From contig OX442314.1 of NCBI GenBank assembly GCA_949358305.1, positions 8,985,060 through 9,045,059 of the forward strand: DNA of 60,000 nt. Direction: 5' to 3'. How positions within the stretch are numbered: position 1 is the stretch's first letter; the number at the start of each line of letters is the position of its first letter. The DNA comes from Strigamia acuminata. Its lineage: Eukaryota > Arthropoda > Chilopoda > Geophilomorpha > Linotaeniidae. The notes under the pieces are model-generated. The model saw only the letters and a program-made list of their open reading frames with translations, ran no database searches and had not been told where the DNA came from. The position numbers and the translations under genes are program-made. This document shows, in pieces, positions 10,909 through 22,662 of this stretch.

Positions 10909-12540
10909 TTAATATTTAACATTTTTCTTTTTGAAAATGAAATCGTATGTATTTTTTTCCATCGTGATGTAACCCCTTTGTTTCATGAAATCTTCTATTT
11001 CCTTTGGTTCGTTGCTGCTGTAATGTTCAACTGCTAAAACATTGATGTTCACCTTGTGAAAGGGAATTGTCTTCAACACTGGCAACTCAATGCCTTCCAC
11101 GTCCAGCACGAAGTAATCGATAGTCGTTAAATTGGCGGCGACCAACAAGGAATAAACGGGAAAACACTCAACCCGAAACGAAGAGGAAGTTGTTTCGTTT
11201 ATCAATTTACTATTCATTCCGTTTGAACTCAAATTCATCTGTAAAACGCAACAATTTTCAATACCAACACAAATATATTTCATCATGCATTCAAAGTTTC
11301 AGTTTTTGCTATTTTTAGTGTTTCTATAAAACCATCAACAAAAGCTGTAGACTGGTTTTCCAAGTGATTTATGCAACCTGGTGTTGATTTTTAAAACCAA
11401 ATTCAAAATGGCTCTCACAGAAGTAGGATCGGGTCAAACAGCCAAATAGTTCGCCAGGTTTTCGTCTTTGCTTTTGATGTTTATGGAAACACCAAAAAAA
11501 CCATAGAAACAGAAACTTTGGATGCGCCTAAAATTTGATTATAGATGGCGTCGTCATTACTTCTTCTGACCGATTGTGAGGACTTAAGCAAGCCTCCATC
11601 AAATAGGATTTACGATTTGAAAGCAACAACTTGGAAAAGTGAATAGGATTCGGTTCCACGAGAAGTCCTGTCCAGCCTAGGAATCGTTCCAGATAAATAG
11701 TCATTGAAAGTGACTCTGGGTTAAATGCACCGGCTTCAAAAATGTCCCATTGCGTTTCTGTTTGATAAAAATAATTAAAATTAAAATTGCCAAATTTGAA
11801 AAAAAATTACCAAATTCTAGCAAAAATTAACATTTCCCAACAAAAATTGCCAAATTGTTGATAAATTTCAACAAAAATTGACAAATTCTTAATAAATTTA
11901 AACAAAAATTGTCAAATTCTTGATTAATTTCAACAAAAATTGCCAAATTCTTGATAAATTTCAATAAAAATTGCCAAATTCTTGATAAATTTCAACAAAA
12001 ATTGCCAAATTCTTGATAAATTTCAACAAAAATTGCCAAATTCTTGATAAATTTCAACAAAAATTGCCAAATTCTTGATAAATTTTAATAAAAATTGCCA
12101 ATTTCCAAAGAATGACTTACCATTTTGAATATATTCTGACATTGCTTGGCCAACTCAAGTGATCTTCCATTCAACACAAATGGATCCATTAAATTATATG
12201 GAGAAGTATTAGGTTTAATCAAAACCTCACTTCTAATATACTGAATTAGCAGTGGGTCCAACTGCTTTCTTCCTGATATATTAAAAAAATCCCATTGTAT
12301 CTTCCAAACCTTTGAAACCTTTGAAACAGGAGCTGAAAACAACCCAAAAAATTTCCAGCAAACAACAACAACACGAATTTCTCTTTCCATACTTAGATTT
12401 TCGTCGACAATCCAAGAATATAACACAATGGCAACAAGAATAAGAGGTGATGATACTAGCACTATTGTTTTGATTGTTTTGCACACACCTTTTCGCTTTA
12501 CCTGAGCCAACAGGTAAGATTGATTATTGTGTTTTTCCAT
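10909..12540 (-). pseudogene. FkbM-type methyltransferase-like, copy 2 (1-base deletion in exon 2)
   Basis: Exons 12121-12540, 11561-11757 and 10909-11238 match copy 1 in order and phase. Exon 1 encodes a basic head, a membrane anchor (IVLVSSPLILVAIVLYSWIV) and the RSEVLIKPN stalk; exon 3 encodes IDYFVLDVEGIELPVLKTI. Exon 2 is 197 bp, not 198: in the run that reads GIFFEAGA in copy 1 one base is missing, which throws the rest of the exon out of frame. All splice sites look normal and the frame is otherwise well kept, so the lesion is recent, a sequencing error, or bypassed by another acceptor. It is called a pseudogene with that caveat. Confidence 0.72.
11780..12110. repeat. 36-bp tandem array in FkbM copy 2 intron
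   Basis: About eight copies of the unit aaattgccaaattcttgata plus aatttcaacaa. It occupies the same intron as the arrays in copies 1, 3 and 4. Confidence 0.9.
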
Positions 12541-12917
12541 GTTTTCACACTATCCGTATTCCTGTCTGTGTGCACATCCTGATATAGTTGGTTTGGATAA
12601 TATTTCATCTATATTTTATAGTCATTTTATTATGAAAGTCTTTCCATGCTTACTTTTAATATCCCCGAGTAAAATGCAGAGTCGATGTTAACACAGAATA
12701 AAACATAATGGTCGTGGGACAACCGGACAAGGCCCACTTATCTTGCCATGTTATATGTACCACAGAAAGGTCAATTGACTCTGATCGTTAATAAATCCGA
12801 ATAAGGGTCAGCTGACTCTAATCACAAGTTTTATTGGCTTTGGATGTTTATTAATTAATAAACCTTTATCCAGAGAAGGCAAAGTCTTACGAGAGTCGTT
12901 CTCGTCACGTTCTTAGC

Positions 12918-12977
<60 letters not shown>

Positions 12978-13304
12978 TCGCACTCCAAAGGAGTAAAAAG
13001 AAATGAGATACAAGTGAGGTAGGTTAGGTTTATCTTAGTTAACGGCTAGTAATATGGTAATATTATCTGCCAAAGGAAGAATCGTCACACATCATAAATA
13101 AGTCATGTTTTAATATAGTTTTTATTGAGATTATTCTAAAGTTAAAGAATAAATAATTCGTGTGTTTTGAGAATTTCAAGTGTCATTCTTGAACATTCTC
13201 ACATTGTAATAGTTTTAATAATTAGTAAGTTAGTTTAGTACTTTAGTATTGAAAAGTCCCGTCATGGCAACCGTCTGTAACCTTAGTTTTAGTTTAAGAT
13301 TAAT
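12541..13304. other. Intergenic stretch with (TTTA)n
   Basis: It contains the block shared with copy 1 (12548-12660) and a (TTTA)n microsatellite (about 12914-12976). A moderately complex segment at 12690-12910 looks like an old transposon remnant but has no ends I can define. No gene is seen. Confidence 0.5.
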
Positions 13305-13981
13305 TTAATGAAGATTCAGGTTTACAACTGTCTTTATGAAAAGGAAATCATGTTTATTTTTTTCCAGTGTGATGTAATCGTTTTTATGCATGAAATCTTC
13401 TATTTCTTTGGGTTTTTTGTTGTTGTAATGATCAACTACAAAAACATTGATGTTGATTTTATGAAAGGGAATTGTCTTCAGCACCTGCAACTCATATCCT
13501 TCCACGTCCAGCACGAAGTAGTCGATATTGGTTAAATTAGCGGCGAACAACAAGGAATAAACGGGAAAACAGTCAGCCAGAAACGTACTAAAAGATTTCT
13601 TTTTTACCAATTTACTGTGCAATCCGTTTGAACTCAAAGGCATCTGTAAAACGCAACGATTTTCAACACCAACACAAAATATTTCATCATGCATTCAAAG
13701 TTTCAGTTTCCGCTATTTTCAGTAGCTGCATTCAAAAATTAAAATATTTTGTTTTACTTCAATTTTAAAACCAAAATGACATCGTTTCATGTCCTATTTA
13801 TTAAATTAAACTATATTAATTATTTATTTCTAATTCTAATTATATATGTATAATAAATTTATATATTTTTGAATGCAGCTAGTGTTTCTGTAAACAGAAT
13901 GAACGCTAATAACAGCCAACAAAAGGTGCAAAAACAGAAAGCAGAACTAGAGTGATTTTCCAAGTGATTTCTCCAACCTGG

Positions 13982-14116
13982 CAGTGCTGGACTGGCTCGG
14001 CGGGTTACCGGGAGTTTCCCGGTGGCCCATGGCTGCTGTGGCCTGTCCCGACTTCATTAATTGTGGCCCAGACACCTAGATTTCCCGGCAATAAATTTGT
14101 TCCCAGTCCAGCCCTG
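13982..14116. mobile_element. hAT-type MITE (135 bp) with 8-bp TSD and paralogous empty site
   Basis: Ends CAGTGCTGGACTGG and CCAGTCCAGCCCTG form the inverted repeats. CAACCTGG flanks both sides (13974-13981 and 14117-14124). The matching intron of copy 2 (around 11382) has a single CAACCTGG in the same context, which is the unoccupied site. Confidence 0.92.
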
Positions 14117-14180
14117 CAACCTGGTGTTGAGTTTCACAATCAAATACAAAATGGCTCCCACAGAAAATGGATGCCGGTGG

Positions 14181-15100
14181 CATATATTTTTTTCTACAAC
14201 GACACTACTGATCATCCGCCCATTACTGATCGCCACCGCTGCACCAGACATTGTAAGCGATCAATGCCTTTTCCCACTCATACCTGTGTCTTGTACGCAA
14301 GGAGGTTTGTAATTTAGAATTTTAATATTAATCCCCTCCCACAAATAACCGAACCTAACCTAACCTAACACTCATGGTCTTCGCCAAGGTAACCCGGAGA
14401 CTGGTTATCCTGGTGTGGGACACATACTCACGTATAATGACAAGAGACTCCATATTGCTGGTTGTTGGCCTTTAATATCGTTGTCTAGGGGTTGGAGAAA
14501 CCCGTCACCTGTTGCAGGGGTGCCAGTTAGGCACGCCGCACCGGCAACCGACCTGTCACACACAGGGCAAGAGCCCCATGGGTGACGTGGTCGGTTCAAC
14601 ATAACATTCATGTCGTACTTACCTACGATCCACGCAGCCACTCATGGAGGCTGCATTATGGAGAACGCCATGCTACTGAGCTTCGCCGTGGTGAATGGTG
14701 AGGAGAGTAGAGTCAGCACAAAGCAGGGTTGCCCTTGCTCACGTCAGGCTTGGTCGGTGGTCGCTGCTCCTCTCTGCCACCTCTCTCACATCTCTTCCTC
14801 ATCACACCACTCAGCTCCCTCCTCCCCCCCCATACTGGGTCAGTCCACCCGCAAGGGAGGACGACCTTGGAGTCGTAGGGCGGTGTGTGACAGTGAAGCA
14901 GGTCACCGTGGGTGGCCAAGCGGTCACAACCTAACCTAACCTAACCTGTCCTAACCTAACCTAACCTAGCCTAACCTGATGATCATGCATACAACGTCTG
15001 GAGAAAATTGTGATGATCTCAAGCAATGTCTGGTGCAGCGATGGCGATCAGTAATGGGCGGATGATCGGTAGTGTCACTGTAGAAAAAAATATAAGCATG
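14181..15100. mobile_element. Fold-back element (~0.9 kb) with ~90-bp inverted ends and TTAGG-type runs
   Basis: The left end (tactgatcatccgcccatta, tgatcgcc, then gctgcaccagacattg) is repeated in inverted orientation near 15020-15100. The interior has two runs of cctaa (14344-14372 and 14932-14977) and a middle part (14405-14930) homologous to 18400-18890. No transposase ORF is present. The exact ends and target duplication could not be fixed. Confidence 0.65.
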
Positions 15101-16009
15101 CTGGTGAAGTATAGACTACCAAAAAGTGAGTAAAAGCAAAATTTTGTTGAACGAAATCGGCCATAATTCGATAATTGGGTCAAAATGGTGGAATTTTAAT
15201 CGTAAAATTAAAAAATTAAACTGTAAGCAGAAAGAAAAGCGAAATAATCTTGCACACATTCGTAGTTCGCCATGATTTCGTCTTCTGCTTTTGCAGTTTG
15301 TAGAAACACCAAATACCATACAAACGGAAACTTTGTGTGCACCTAAAAGTGATTATAGATGGCGTTGTCATTACTTTTGCTGATTGATTGTTAGGACTAA
15401 GACAAGCTTTCATCATGTAGGATTTACGATTCGAACGCAATAACTTGGTGAATTGAATAGGATTTGGTTCCACAAGAAGCCCCGTCCAGCCTAGGAATCG
15501 TTCAAGAAAAATGGTCATTGAATGAGACTCCGGGTCGTATGCACCCGCTTCAAAAAAAATCCCATTGCGTTTCAATTTGATAAAAACAATTTGAATTAAG
15601 TATCAATTCACATTGCAGTTGCAGGTGTGGATCTAAGGGGAGGGCCATGGGACCATGGCTGACTCCTTTGATTTATGAGAGTTGCGCCGTTAGTACCTAA
15701 TCTGCCACCAGAGCGTGTCACAAGCACATCTGGCTCTAACCAGAGGGTCTCATTGGCCAGTGGGAATGGCTCACAATTGTGATTTTGCATTAATTTTTTT
15801 TTTAGTTTTAGTTTTTATTACATGTTTATTTTATTTTCCTAAAAAAAAAAGAAATGAAATTTCGGATCTTTATTTATTTTTATTTTTGGTTGTAACGCGG
15901 TAAAATAGAGCGTGTGATGCGATTCCAACGCCATCTAGTGGTCAAATGTGAGTCAGCCGACCATTCTTTCTATGAACTGTGGCCATGGCCACCTCCTTGA
16001 ATAACAAAA

Positions 16010-16670
16010 TTGTCATTTTTGAACAGAAATTTCATTTTTTAGATGAAAAATTCATTCTTAGGAGGAAAAATTCATTTTTCGGGTGAAAAATTCATTTTTC
16101 GGGTGAAAAATTCATTTTTCGAGTGAAAAATCATTTTTCGGGTGAAAATTCATTTTTGGTATATTCCAACCAAAATATCAAATTCTTGTTAAATTTCAAC
16201 TAAAACTTCTAAATTCCTTTTAAATTTCAAATTCAAATTTCAAAGCTTGAAAAAATCCTAAAGATTTACAAAGATACTTACTGTTTTGAACATTTTCTTA
16301 CTAAAATTGGCCAATTTAACTGATTCTCTATCCAACACAAATGGATCCTCCAAATAATAGGGTAATAAATTAGGTTTAATCAAAACCTCACTCCTAATAT
16401 AAAAAAAAGTTTTTTTTTTCATAAAAAATAATTTTTTTTTTACCTTAAAAAAAAATTGTTTTTTCTTCCTTAAAAAAAATTGCTTTATATTCATAAAAAA
16501 TAAATTGATTTCATCTTCATAAAAAAAAAGTTTTTTTTTATAAAAAAAATAGTCTTTTTTTTTATTAAAAATAGTCTTTTTTTTATAAAAAATAGTCTTT
16601 TTTTATAAAAAATAGTCTTTTTTTTTAGTAGTTTTTTTTTAATAAAAAATAGTTTTTCTTTGCTAAAATT
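16010..16670. repeat. AT-rich tandem arrays around remnant exon 1 of FkbM copy 3
   Basis: At 16015-16160 about seven copies of gaaaaattcatttttcgggt. At 16400-16670 (T)n-rich units such as ttttttataaaaaatagtct. They flank the remnant of exon 1. Confidence 0.8.
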
Positions 16671-16671
16671 T

Positions 16672-17345
16672 TGTCACGGGCACGTCTACCCGCCTATTTT
16701 TATTTTAGAATAACCCGATCTTATTTCTTATAATATTTTCTTGTTTCTCTCACTTGTGATGATTCATCTCGCTTACTCATCTTCAGTTAATGAATGCGCA
16801 ATCTGGATGATGCGCATATCATTATTCTTAACAATTGAATTCCTATTTTCACCTTTCCACCCCCTTCTCTAATTGATCTGACCAGTCACATGACTGAGTT
16901 TTCCTCTTTCCAACCATCCTAAGTTTAATCACTTCTTCTTATGCTCTCTACTGGATAACACCAATTTCCTTTAGTAACATTTAGATTTAGTCCTCTATTA
17001 TTTGCGCCTTCAACAAGCGCTCCTACATCTAACCCTATTGCGCTATTTTCTAAGCCGACATCTTTTATATTATCACTGCCCGATGATATCCCCTTTCCAC
17101 TCTAGGTTTATATCATCGTGCTTTCATTCTTTTACGCCTACAAACACCCGTCGTAAGCAAGGAACTGTCCAATATAAATTATGTTAGTCAAACGCGAGTA
17201 TTAGGTTTCCTGAGTTTCTGGATGTCCACATTTGAAGGAAACAAGGTTTAGGGAAATCTACGAACTTTGCCCATTACTATTGCGCGAATTAGTTTTTGCG
17301 CGATATTGTTAGGAATTAATTATACCAACAGAATTAATCGTGACA
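16672..17345 (+). mobile_element. Solo LTR, Gypsy-type family B (674 bp) with 4-bp TSD
   Basis: It starts TGTCACGGGCACG, ends AATCGTGACA, and is flanked by ATTT on both sides (16668-16671 and 17346-17349). It aligns in reverse orientation with the LTR at 24322-24993, sharing for example aatctacgaactttgccc. The short ORF inside is fortuitous. Confidence 0.87.
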
Positions 17346-17541
17346 ATTTTCTTTGCTAAAAAATAGTTTCTCTTTGATAAAAAATAGTTTTTCTTCGATA
17401 AAAAAATGGTCATAATAATCTAAAAAATAAATAAAAATAAAAACTATTTCTCCTAGTGGTAGCAATACAGACTGGAGTTAGGAGTAATATGGCTCGGCCA
17501 ATGGGAGAAGGCAATCCTTTTGAGTTGAACAAGAATATATC

Positions 17542-17638
17542 GTACTGCCTCATTTAAACGCCCGGGCGTTTAATTTATTTTTGGGCCGACCCCCCTCCCT
17601 GCGTCTAAATGAAGCCGGGCGTTTAAATGAGACAGTAC
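17542..17638. mobile_element. 97-bp palindromic MITE with CCCGGG-centred termini
   Basis: The ends are gtactgcctcatttaaacgc and its near-perfect inverse (20 of 21 positions). Relatives with the core aaacgcccgggcgttta lie near 18060-18230 and 19360-19455, so it is a small dispersed family. No target duplication was identified. Confidence 0.6.
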
Positions 17639-19796
17639 AGTAGACATTTTTGACCAGATTGAGTTTATGTCCTATAAATGGCATCTCACCTGCATTAATA
17701 TTACTTATTTAGTGTAATAAATACCCGAATTGCAGCAAAATACTCATGTGCATACAACTTGTTAGGGTTAAACTGAAAATAGTTTTGTTAAGATTTTATT
17801 TGAGGTAAATACAATGAGTGCTAGGTGGCCCTTTGGCTTTACAGTTAACCCTTGAAGGCATAAGGTTGTACAGTATACTGTACATGTTTAGGGTCAAGTA
17901 CTTTACTGAATCGTAATATTTTTTTTCTATTGATTTTTTTTCGTACAAATTTATGATTTTGTTTATGTGATAATAAACTAAATCTCAAATGTAATTTGTA
18001 GTTATTGGTCATTTATTTAATTAAATATTTAATCTGGAAATTTTCTGCCCCTTAAAGCTCCAGCATACTGTATCGCCTCGTTTAATCATCCGGGTTCATA
18101 AAGACACTGGACCCATTTTAGCGTGGGCAGTTATCGACTCACAAATCTATACCCGCCGGCAGCTCCGTATAAACGCCGGGCTTCAAATTGGCGCCGGGTA
18201 AACATGAAATAGCTAATTAATAATTATGTTCAGATAACGTTCCGAATGGTACTATTTCCGGTCAGTCAAATGTATAAAACGCCATTGTGGTTCCAATCAA
18301 AATCTCTGATTCTGATTATTTATTAGCTGAATGGGAGTTGTACACTCTTGTGAGTGGTGGACGGTTGTCTCATGCCAGGGGAGGGCCGTGGAACTATTGG
18401 ACACCATTTACGATGCAAACACACCACAAAGAACACACAGTTTAGGATTAATACTATTTATTGCCGTGGTTGTCTAGGGGTTAGTATGTCCATCGTGTTA
18501 TCGCCTTGGTTGTTGGGTTGCCCTTCAGCAACCCAACCCAGACCAACCGCTGACCACGTGGCCGAGGGCCACATGGGCAGCGTGGTCGGTTCGTCTAATG
18601 CCACGCCATGCCTTGCGGCACGGCCCGACGGGTCGGCTCAAGTCCCTTCGAACTTGAGGGTGACCTCGACAGTTATTGACATTGCCTTTTCTGTCGTCGT
18701 CTCCTTCATCGTAGCAACGCGACCAGACACTCTCGTGGCTGGTGTTGTTCTGTCCCTCGTGGTCAGTCCGGACCTAGTAGGGACCTTGCAGAATCCGACG
18801 GTACGCCGTAAGAGCTGCTGAGGATCCTCTCTTTACGGTTGCCAGTGCCGACTGGCGGTGGCCAGTTGGTCACACTCTTGTCAACTCCAAGAAGAGCCCA
18901 CTTCCATTGGCCTAATCTAATTACTACTAATTGTAGACTGTGAGCTGCCATCAGGAAAAGTAGTTTCATATTTATTTAATTTCTGCGAGTGTTGATGATG
19001 ATTAAAATGACATACTTTTAATTGTATTTTAGAATAAAATGTGTTGTCAATTTATGAAATATACTTTTATGCTATTTTTATGTAGATATACGTGTTTGTT
19101 CCGTTTATTGGTTGCTTTGCCAGGAAAGCACACAACTTTTGATTTTTTGATCGGTTATTTTGTCTGGAGAACAATCAAAATGTCGTCAATTAAATTCTGG
19201 TGTTTGGCTCCTTTTTTTGTGTCACTGCACAAGTGAAAAGGCTCAGCCAATGAGAGTGGGGCTCTTCTTGAAGTTGACAAGAGTATAGGTTGTTATGTTG
19301 TAAGTTTTAAAAATATTATTTTCCCAATAACTAATTTTGAACTTTTATCTTGTTAACCGTCAGGCCCGATTAAATGCTGGGTTTCATATTGCCGCCGGGT
19401 GGGTCGGCTGAAATAAAATATAAACGCCCGGGCGTTTAGACGAGGCAGTACCGTAACCTTCAAGCAGGCTTTGCTGCATTAGTAAAGAGCGCTTCAGTTA
19501 ATAGGTTTTGGCTTTTACCAGTAGTTTAAAACCACCACCAGATGATTCAAGCATTTTTTTTTATTGTTTACATATTGCGCCCTCTATAAAATCAGTTACA
19601 AACTAAAAACAAACTAAATCGCGCTTTAACCAATTGACCTGAAAATTGTCCTTAAATGCGTAATGCCTTATACCAATAGGGATACATTTTACACTTATGC
19701 CTCCTCCGGTTAAGTGTCAACGTAGACAATCCCAATAATTTTGAATTGTCTCAAACATGAAAAAAAAAGAAAATCTTAGAAGTTTGTCCAGAGCAG
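17639..19796. other. Intergenic region with decayed repeats
   Basis: I see no gene. It contains two diverged relatives of the 97-bp MITE and one repeat shared with 14405-14930. The rest is AT-rich unique sequence. ORFs here have no matching splice structure or recognisable domain. Confidence 0.5.
18400..18890. repeat. Dispersed repeat shared with the fold-back element
   Basis: It shares with 14405-14930 the blocks gttgtctaggggtt and gggcagcgtggtcggttc and a ggtggcca...ggtcacac tail. The outer sequences cacactcttgtgagtgg and ggtcacactcttgtc are partly inverted. It may be a non-autonomous transposon; its 155-aa ORF has no support. Confidence 0.55.
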
Positions 19797-21016
19797 TTAA
19801 AGATATTTAAGATATTTCTTTATGAAGATAAAATCATAAACATTCTTTTCCAACGTGATGTAGCCCATTGTTTTCATGAAAGCTTCTAGTTCCTCGGGTT
19901 TTTTGTTGTTGTAATGTTCTACTGCAAAAACATTGATGTTGACCTTTTGAAAGGGAATGGTCTTCAACACTGGCAACTCAAATCCTTCAACGTCCAGCAC
20001 GAAGTAATCGATGTTCGTGAGATTTGCAGCATTCAACAAGGAATACACTGGGAAACAGTCAACCAGATACGAACCTGAATATGTAACGTTATTTTCTCCC
20101 AATTTACTCTGCATCCCGTTTGAAGTCAAAGTCATCTGTAAAACACAAATCATCGTTATGCGCATTCAAATTTCAGTTTTTTCTGTTTTTAGTGTTTCGG
20201 GAAACAGAATGGAGACCGAAAACAGCCATAAAATATCCTCAAAAAATGCATAAATATACTCCAAACCGATACAACGTGGTCCTAACTCCTATTGGTTGAG
20301 CCGGATTACGCCTAACTGTGGACTATGCTCTACTACGCGTGAAAAGTAGTTCTGTTTATTTTCAATGAATTTCAGTGTAAAAAGTGACTAGAATTGTTTC
20401 TACTGTTTACAGAAACACAACAAATTATTTAAACAGAAACTTTATGTGGTCCCGATTGCATATTAACAAACTACAGGCGTTTCAGGAATCTTTGCGGCCA
20501 GGAGTGACTAATACATCTACCGGAATGATTAACGCAGGAAGGGCAAGTTCTGCTCAAATTGCGCTCACCTCGCTTTAACTGGGTCAAACAAAGCAAAACA
20601 AGCGAAACAAATCAAACTAACACCCAGCACACAGACGATAAATTCAAATTTTCATGGCCGTTCAAACTATTGATGCATTAGTCATTCCTGGCCAGGAAAT
20701 AAGCACAGGGATTCCTGAAGCGTCTGCTGAATTTTGGCTGGACAATTGGCGATAAGTTTTGTAAGTCCAAGTAGAGTTCAATTGCATATAAACTATACAG
20801 TATGATGTTTGTTATTACTTTTTCTGTTTTATTGTGAGGGCTAAGACAAGCCTGCATCATGTAGGATTTACGATTCGAAAGCACCAACGAATAGAATTGA
20901 ACAGGATGCGGTTCCACGAGAAGTCCTGTCCAGCCTAGATATCGTTCGAGGTAGATGGTCATTGAATGAGACTCCGGGTGGTATGCACCAGCTTCAAAAA
21001 AAATCCCATTTTTTTT
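19797..21016 (-). pseudogene. FkbM-type methyltransferase-like, copy 4 (exon 1 missing)
   Basis: Exon 3 (19797-20135) and exon 2 (20819-21016) are near-identical to copy 1, including the 683-bp intron between them, so the two share a recent segmental duplication (about 7820-9200 and 19742-21120). Upstream, where exon 1 with the membrane anchor should lie, there is only a 20-bp tandem array and then an LTR. Without its anchor exon the unit is unlikely to make the normal protein. Splice sites and frame of the remaining exons are intact. Confidence 0.78.
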
Positions 21017-21120
21017 CTAATTTGATAAAACAATTTATATAAATTGCAAGAATAGCTGATAAATCTTTGTTAAATTTCAATAAAATCTGAGAAATTATTG
21101 ATAAATTTAAAATTTTATGA

Positions 21121-21520
21121 AATTTTAAGAAATATCAAGAAATATCAAGAAACATCAAGAAATTTCAATAAATATCAAGAAATTTCAATAAATATCAAGA
21201 AATTTCAATAAATATCAAGAAATTTCAATAAATATCAAGAAATTTCAATAAATATCAAGAAATTTCAATAAATATCAAGAAATTTCAATAAATATCAAGA
21301 AATTTCAATAAATATCAAGAAATTTCAATAAATATCAAGAAATTTCAATAAATATCAAGAAATTTCAATAAATATCAAGAAATTTCAATAAATATCAAGA
21401 AATTTCAATAAATATCAAGAAATTTCAATAAATATCAAGAAATTTCAATAAATATCAAGAAATTTCAATAAATATCAAGAAATTTCAATAAATATCAAGA
21501 AATTTCAATAAATATCAAGA
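21121..21520. repeat. 20-bp minisatellite, ~19 near-perfect copies
   Basis: The unit aatttcaataaatatcaaga repeats almost without change and stops exactly where the family A LTR begins (21521). Diverged relatives of this unit occur in intron 1 of copy 1, so this array marks the remains of that intron. Confidence 0.97.
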
Positions 21521-22652
21521 TGTGATGGATCGCGAGTCTAGGTGGTTTAGAAGCGTTTGAAAGACGCCGCGAAACAGTAAATTCACACACCCTGGTAGTT
21601 TCGTACCTGCCGTAAATCGAATGTGCGCAGGAAGTGGCAGCTAACACACTCTCAGATACTGTGCACCACACTAATATTTATTTGTGGCCGGGTATCCCGA
21701 GCTGTAAAACTCGGGGACAGAATGTCCGGTAGTCGCGTCTGAACCAAAACCCAACGCGTGACCCGCCAACAATCGTGTTTTCACACGAAGGCAAACGAAT
21801 GCACGTCTCGTAGTGGCTCATAAGCAACCCCAAACTGTCGAGTTTGAACGAGGATGGGCGATTTACTCGTGCTTATACAACGCACGGGCCCTAAACCCAA
21901 CTCTAAACCTGACTTAATGCTTAATTAAAGCTAAAGCCCGAATGGCAGGCGGCTAAACTAAGCTAAACGCACGCGCAAGCGAAATGAAAGACACAAACTT
22001 CGAACTTATGGCCAACAAATCCTGTTTGGCCTTGGATAACGCGTCACGGCGATAAAACATGAACAAAAAGGAGCAGGAAAACAAATGGTGAACGAGTGGT
22101 GTAAAACCGTGAGTTAACACGCGAAATGAAATGAAAGCCTGAAACCGTGTTGCAGAATTCCAGGGCGAATGCAAAGCTACAAGTGAGCTTCGGAGTTAAA
22201 CCTCAGCCATGAGCACCGGCTCCAAAGGAGCACCTACGCGTTTGGGATACTGAGATCAACTGAAGAAAAAGAGGAAAAATAGGGTGAGAGGTAAACTTGG
22301 ACTCAACCAAGCTTGACCAATCACGGAAGAGTCAAGAGCCAATCACCACTGTCGGTGCATACTGATGAGTATGACTGATGACGACGCGTGATGACCAGAA
22401 TAGATATGCAAAGAAGTTTGCATCCAAATCATAAACGAAAGAGAAAAAACTAGGAGTAGATAAGAGAAAAGTGAGAGAATGAAGAGAAAGTTAGGAGTGA
22501 GTAAGGGATAAGATAGATAGAAAATGAGGAAAACTCACGAATGAACATAAACAATACAACAACACAAGGTAAAGACAAATTAAGGTTTAATACAACACAA
22601 ACACGGGTTAACAATGCGTAAACTATACGCGTAGGAAACACGGGCCGTGACA
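21521..22652 (-). mobile_element. 3' LTR of Gypsy-type element A (1,132 bp)
   Basis: It starts TGTGATGGATCGCGAG, ends CGGGCCGTGACA, and is homologous over its length to the solo LTR at 6451-7546. The polypurine tract directly to its right shows that it is the 3' LTR of a minus-strand element. The 5' LTR is not in the window. Confidence 0.87.
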
Positions 22653-22662
22653 CGCCCCCACA
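22653..22662 (-). promoter_or_regulatory. Polypurine tract of element A
   Basis: The minus strand reads GTGGGGGCG immediately before the LTR start TGTCACGG, the expected plus-strand primer site of an LTR retrotransposon. From here to 23268 is about 600 bp of untranslated 3' sequence. Confidence 0.7.

Larger units (their letters stand above)
13305..16398 (-). pseudogene. FkbM-type methyltransferase-like, copy 3 (broken)
   Basis: Exon 3 (13305-13643; NIDYFVLDVEGYELQVLKTI) and exon 2 (15375-15572; GIFFEAGAYDPESHS, GWTGLLVEPNP) are open. The minus-strand acceptor of exon 2 reads TTG where the other copies have CAG or TAG, so the AG is lost. Exon 1 survives only from the stalk onward (16282 to about 16398; RSEVLIKPN). 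The head and membrane anchor have been replaced by (T)n-rich repeats, beyond which a solo LTR sits. The intron between exons 2 and 3 has grown to 1.7 kb through two transposon insertions. Confidence 0.8.

Noticed and set aside
18354-18821. 155-aa plus-strand ORF
   Set aside because: It lies inside a dispersed repeat shared with 14405-14930, with no domain and no shared frame.
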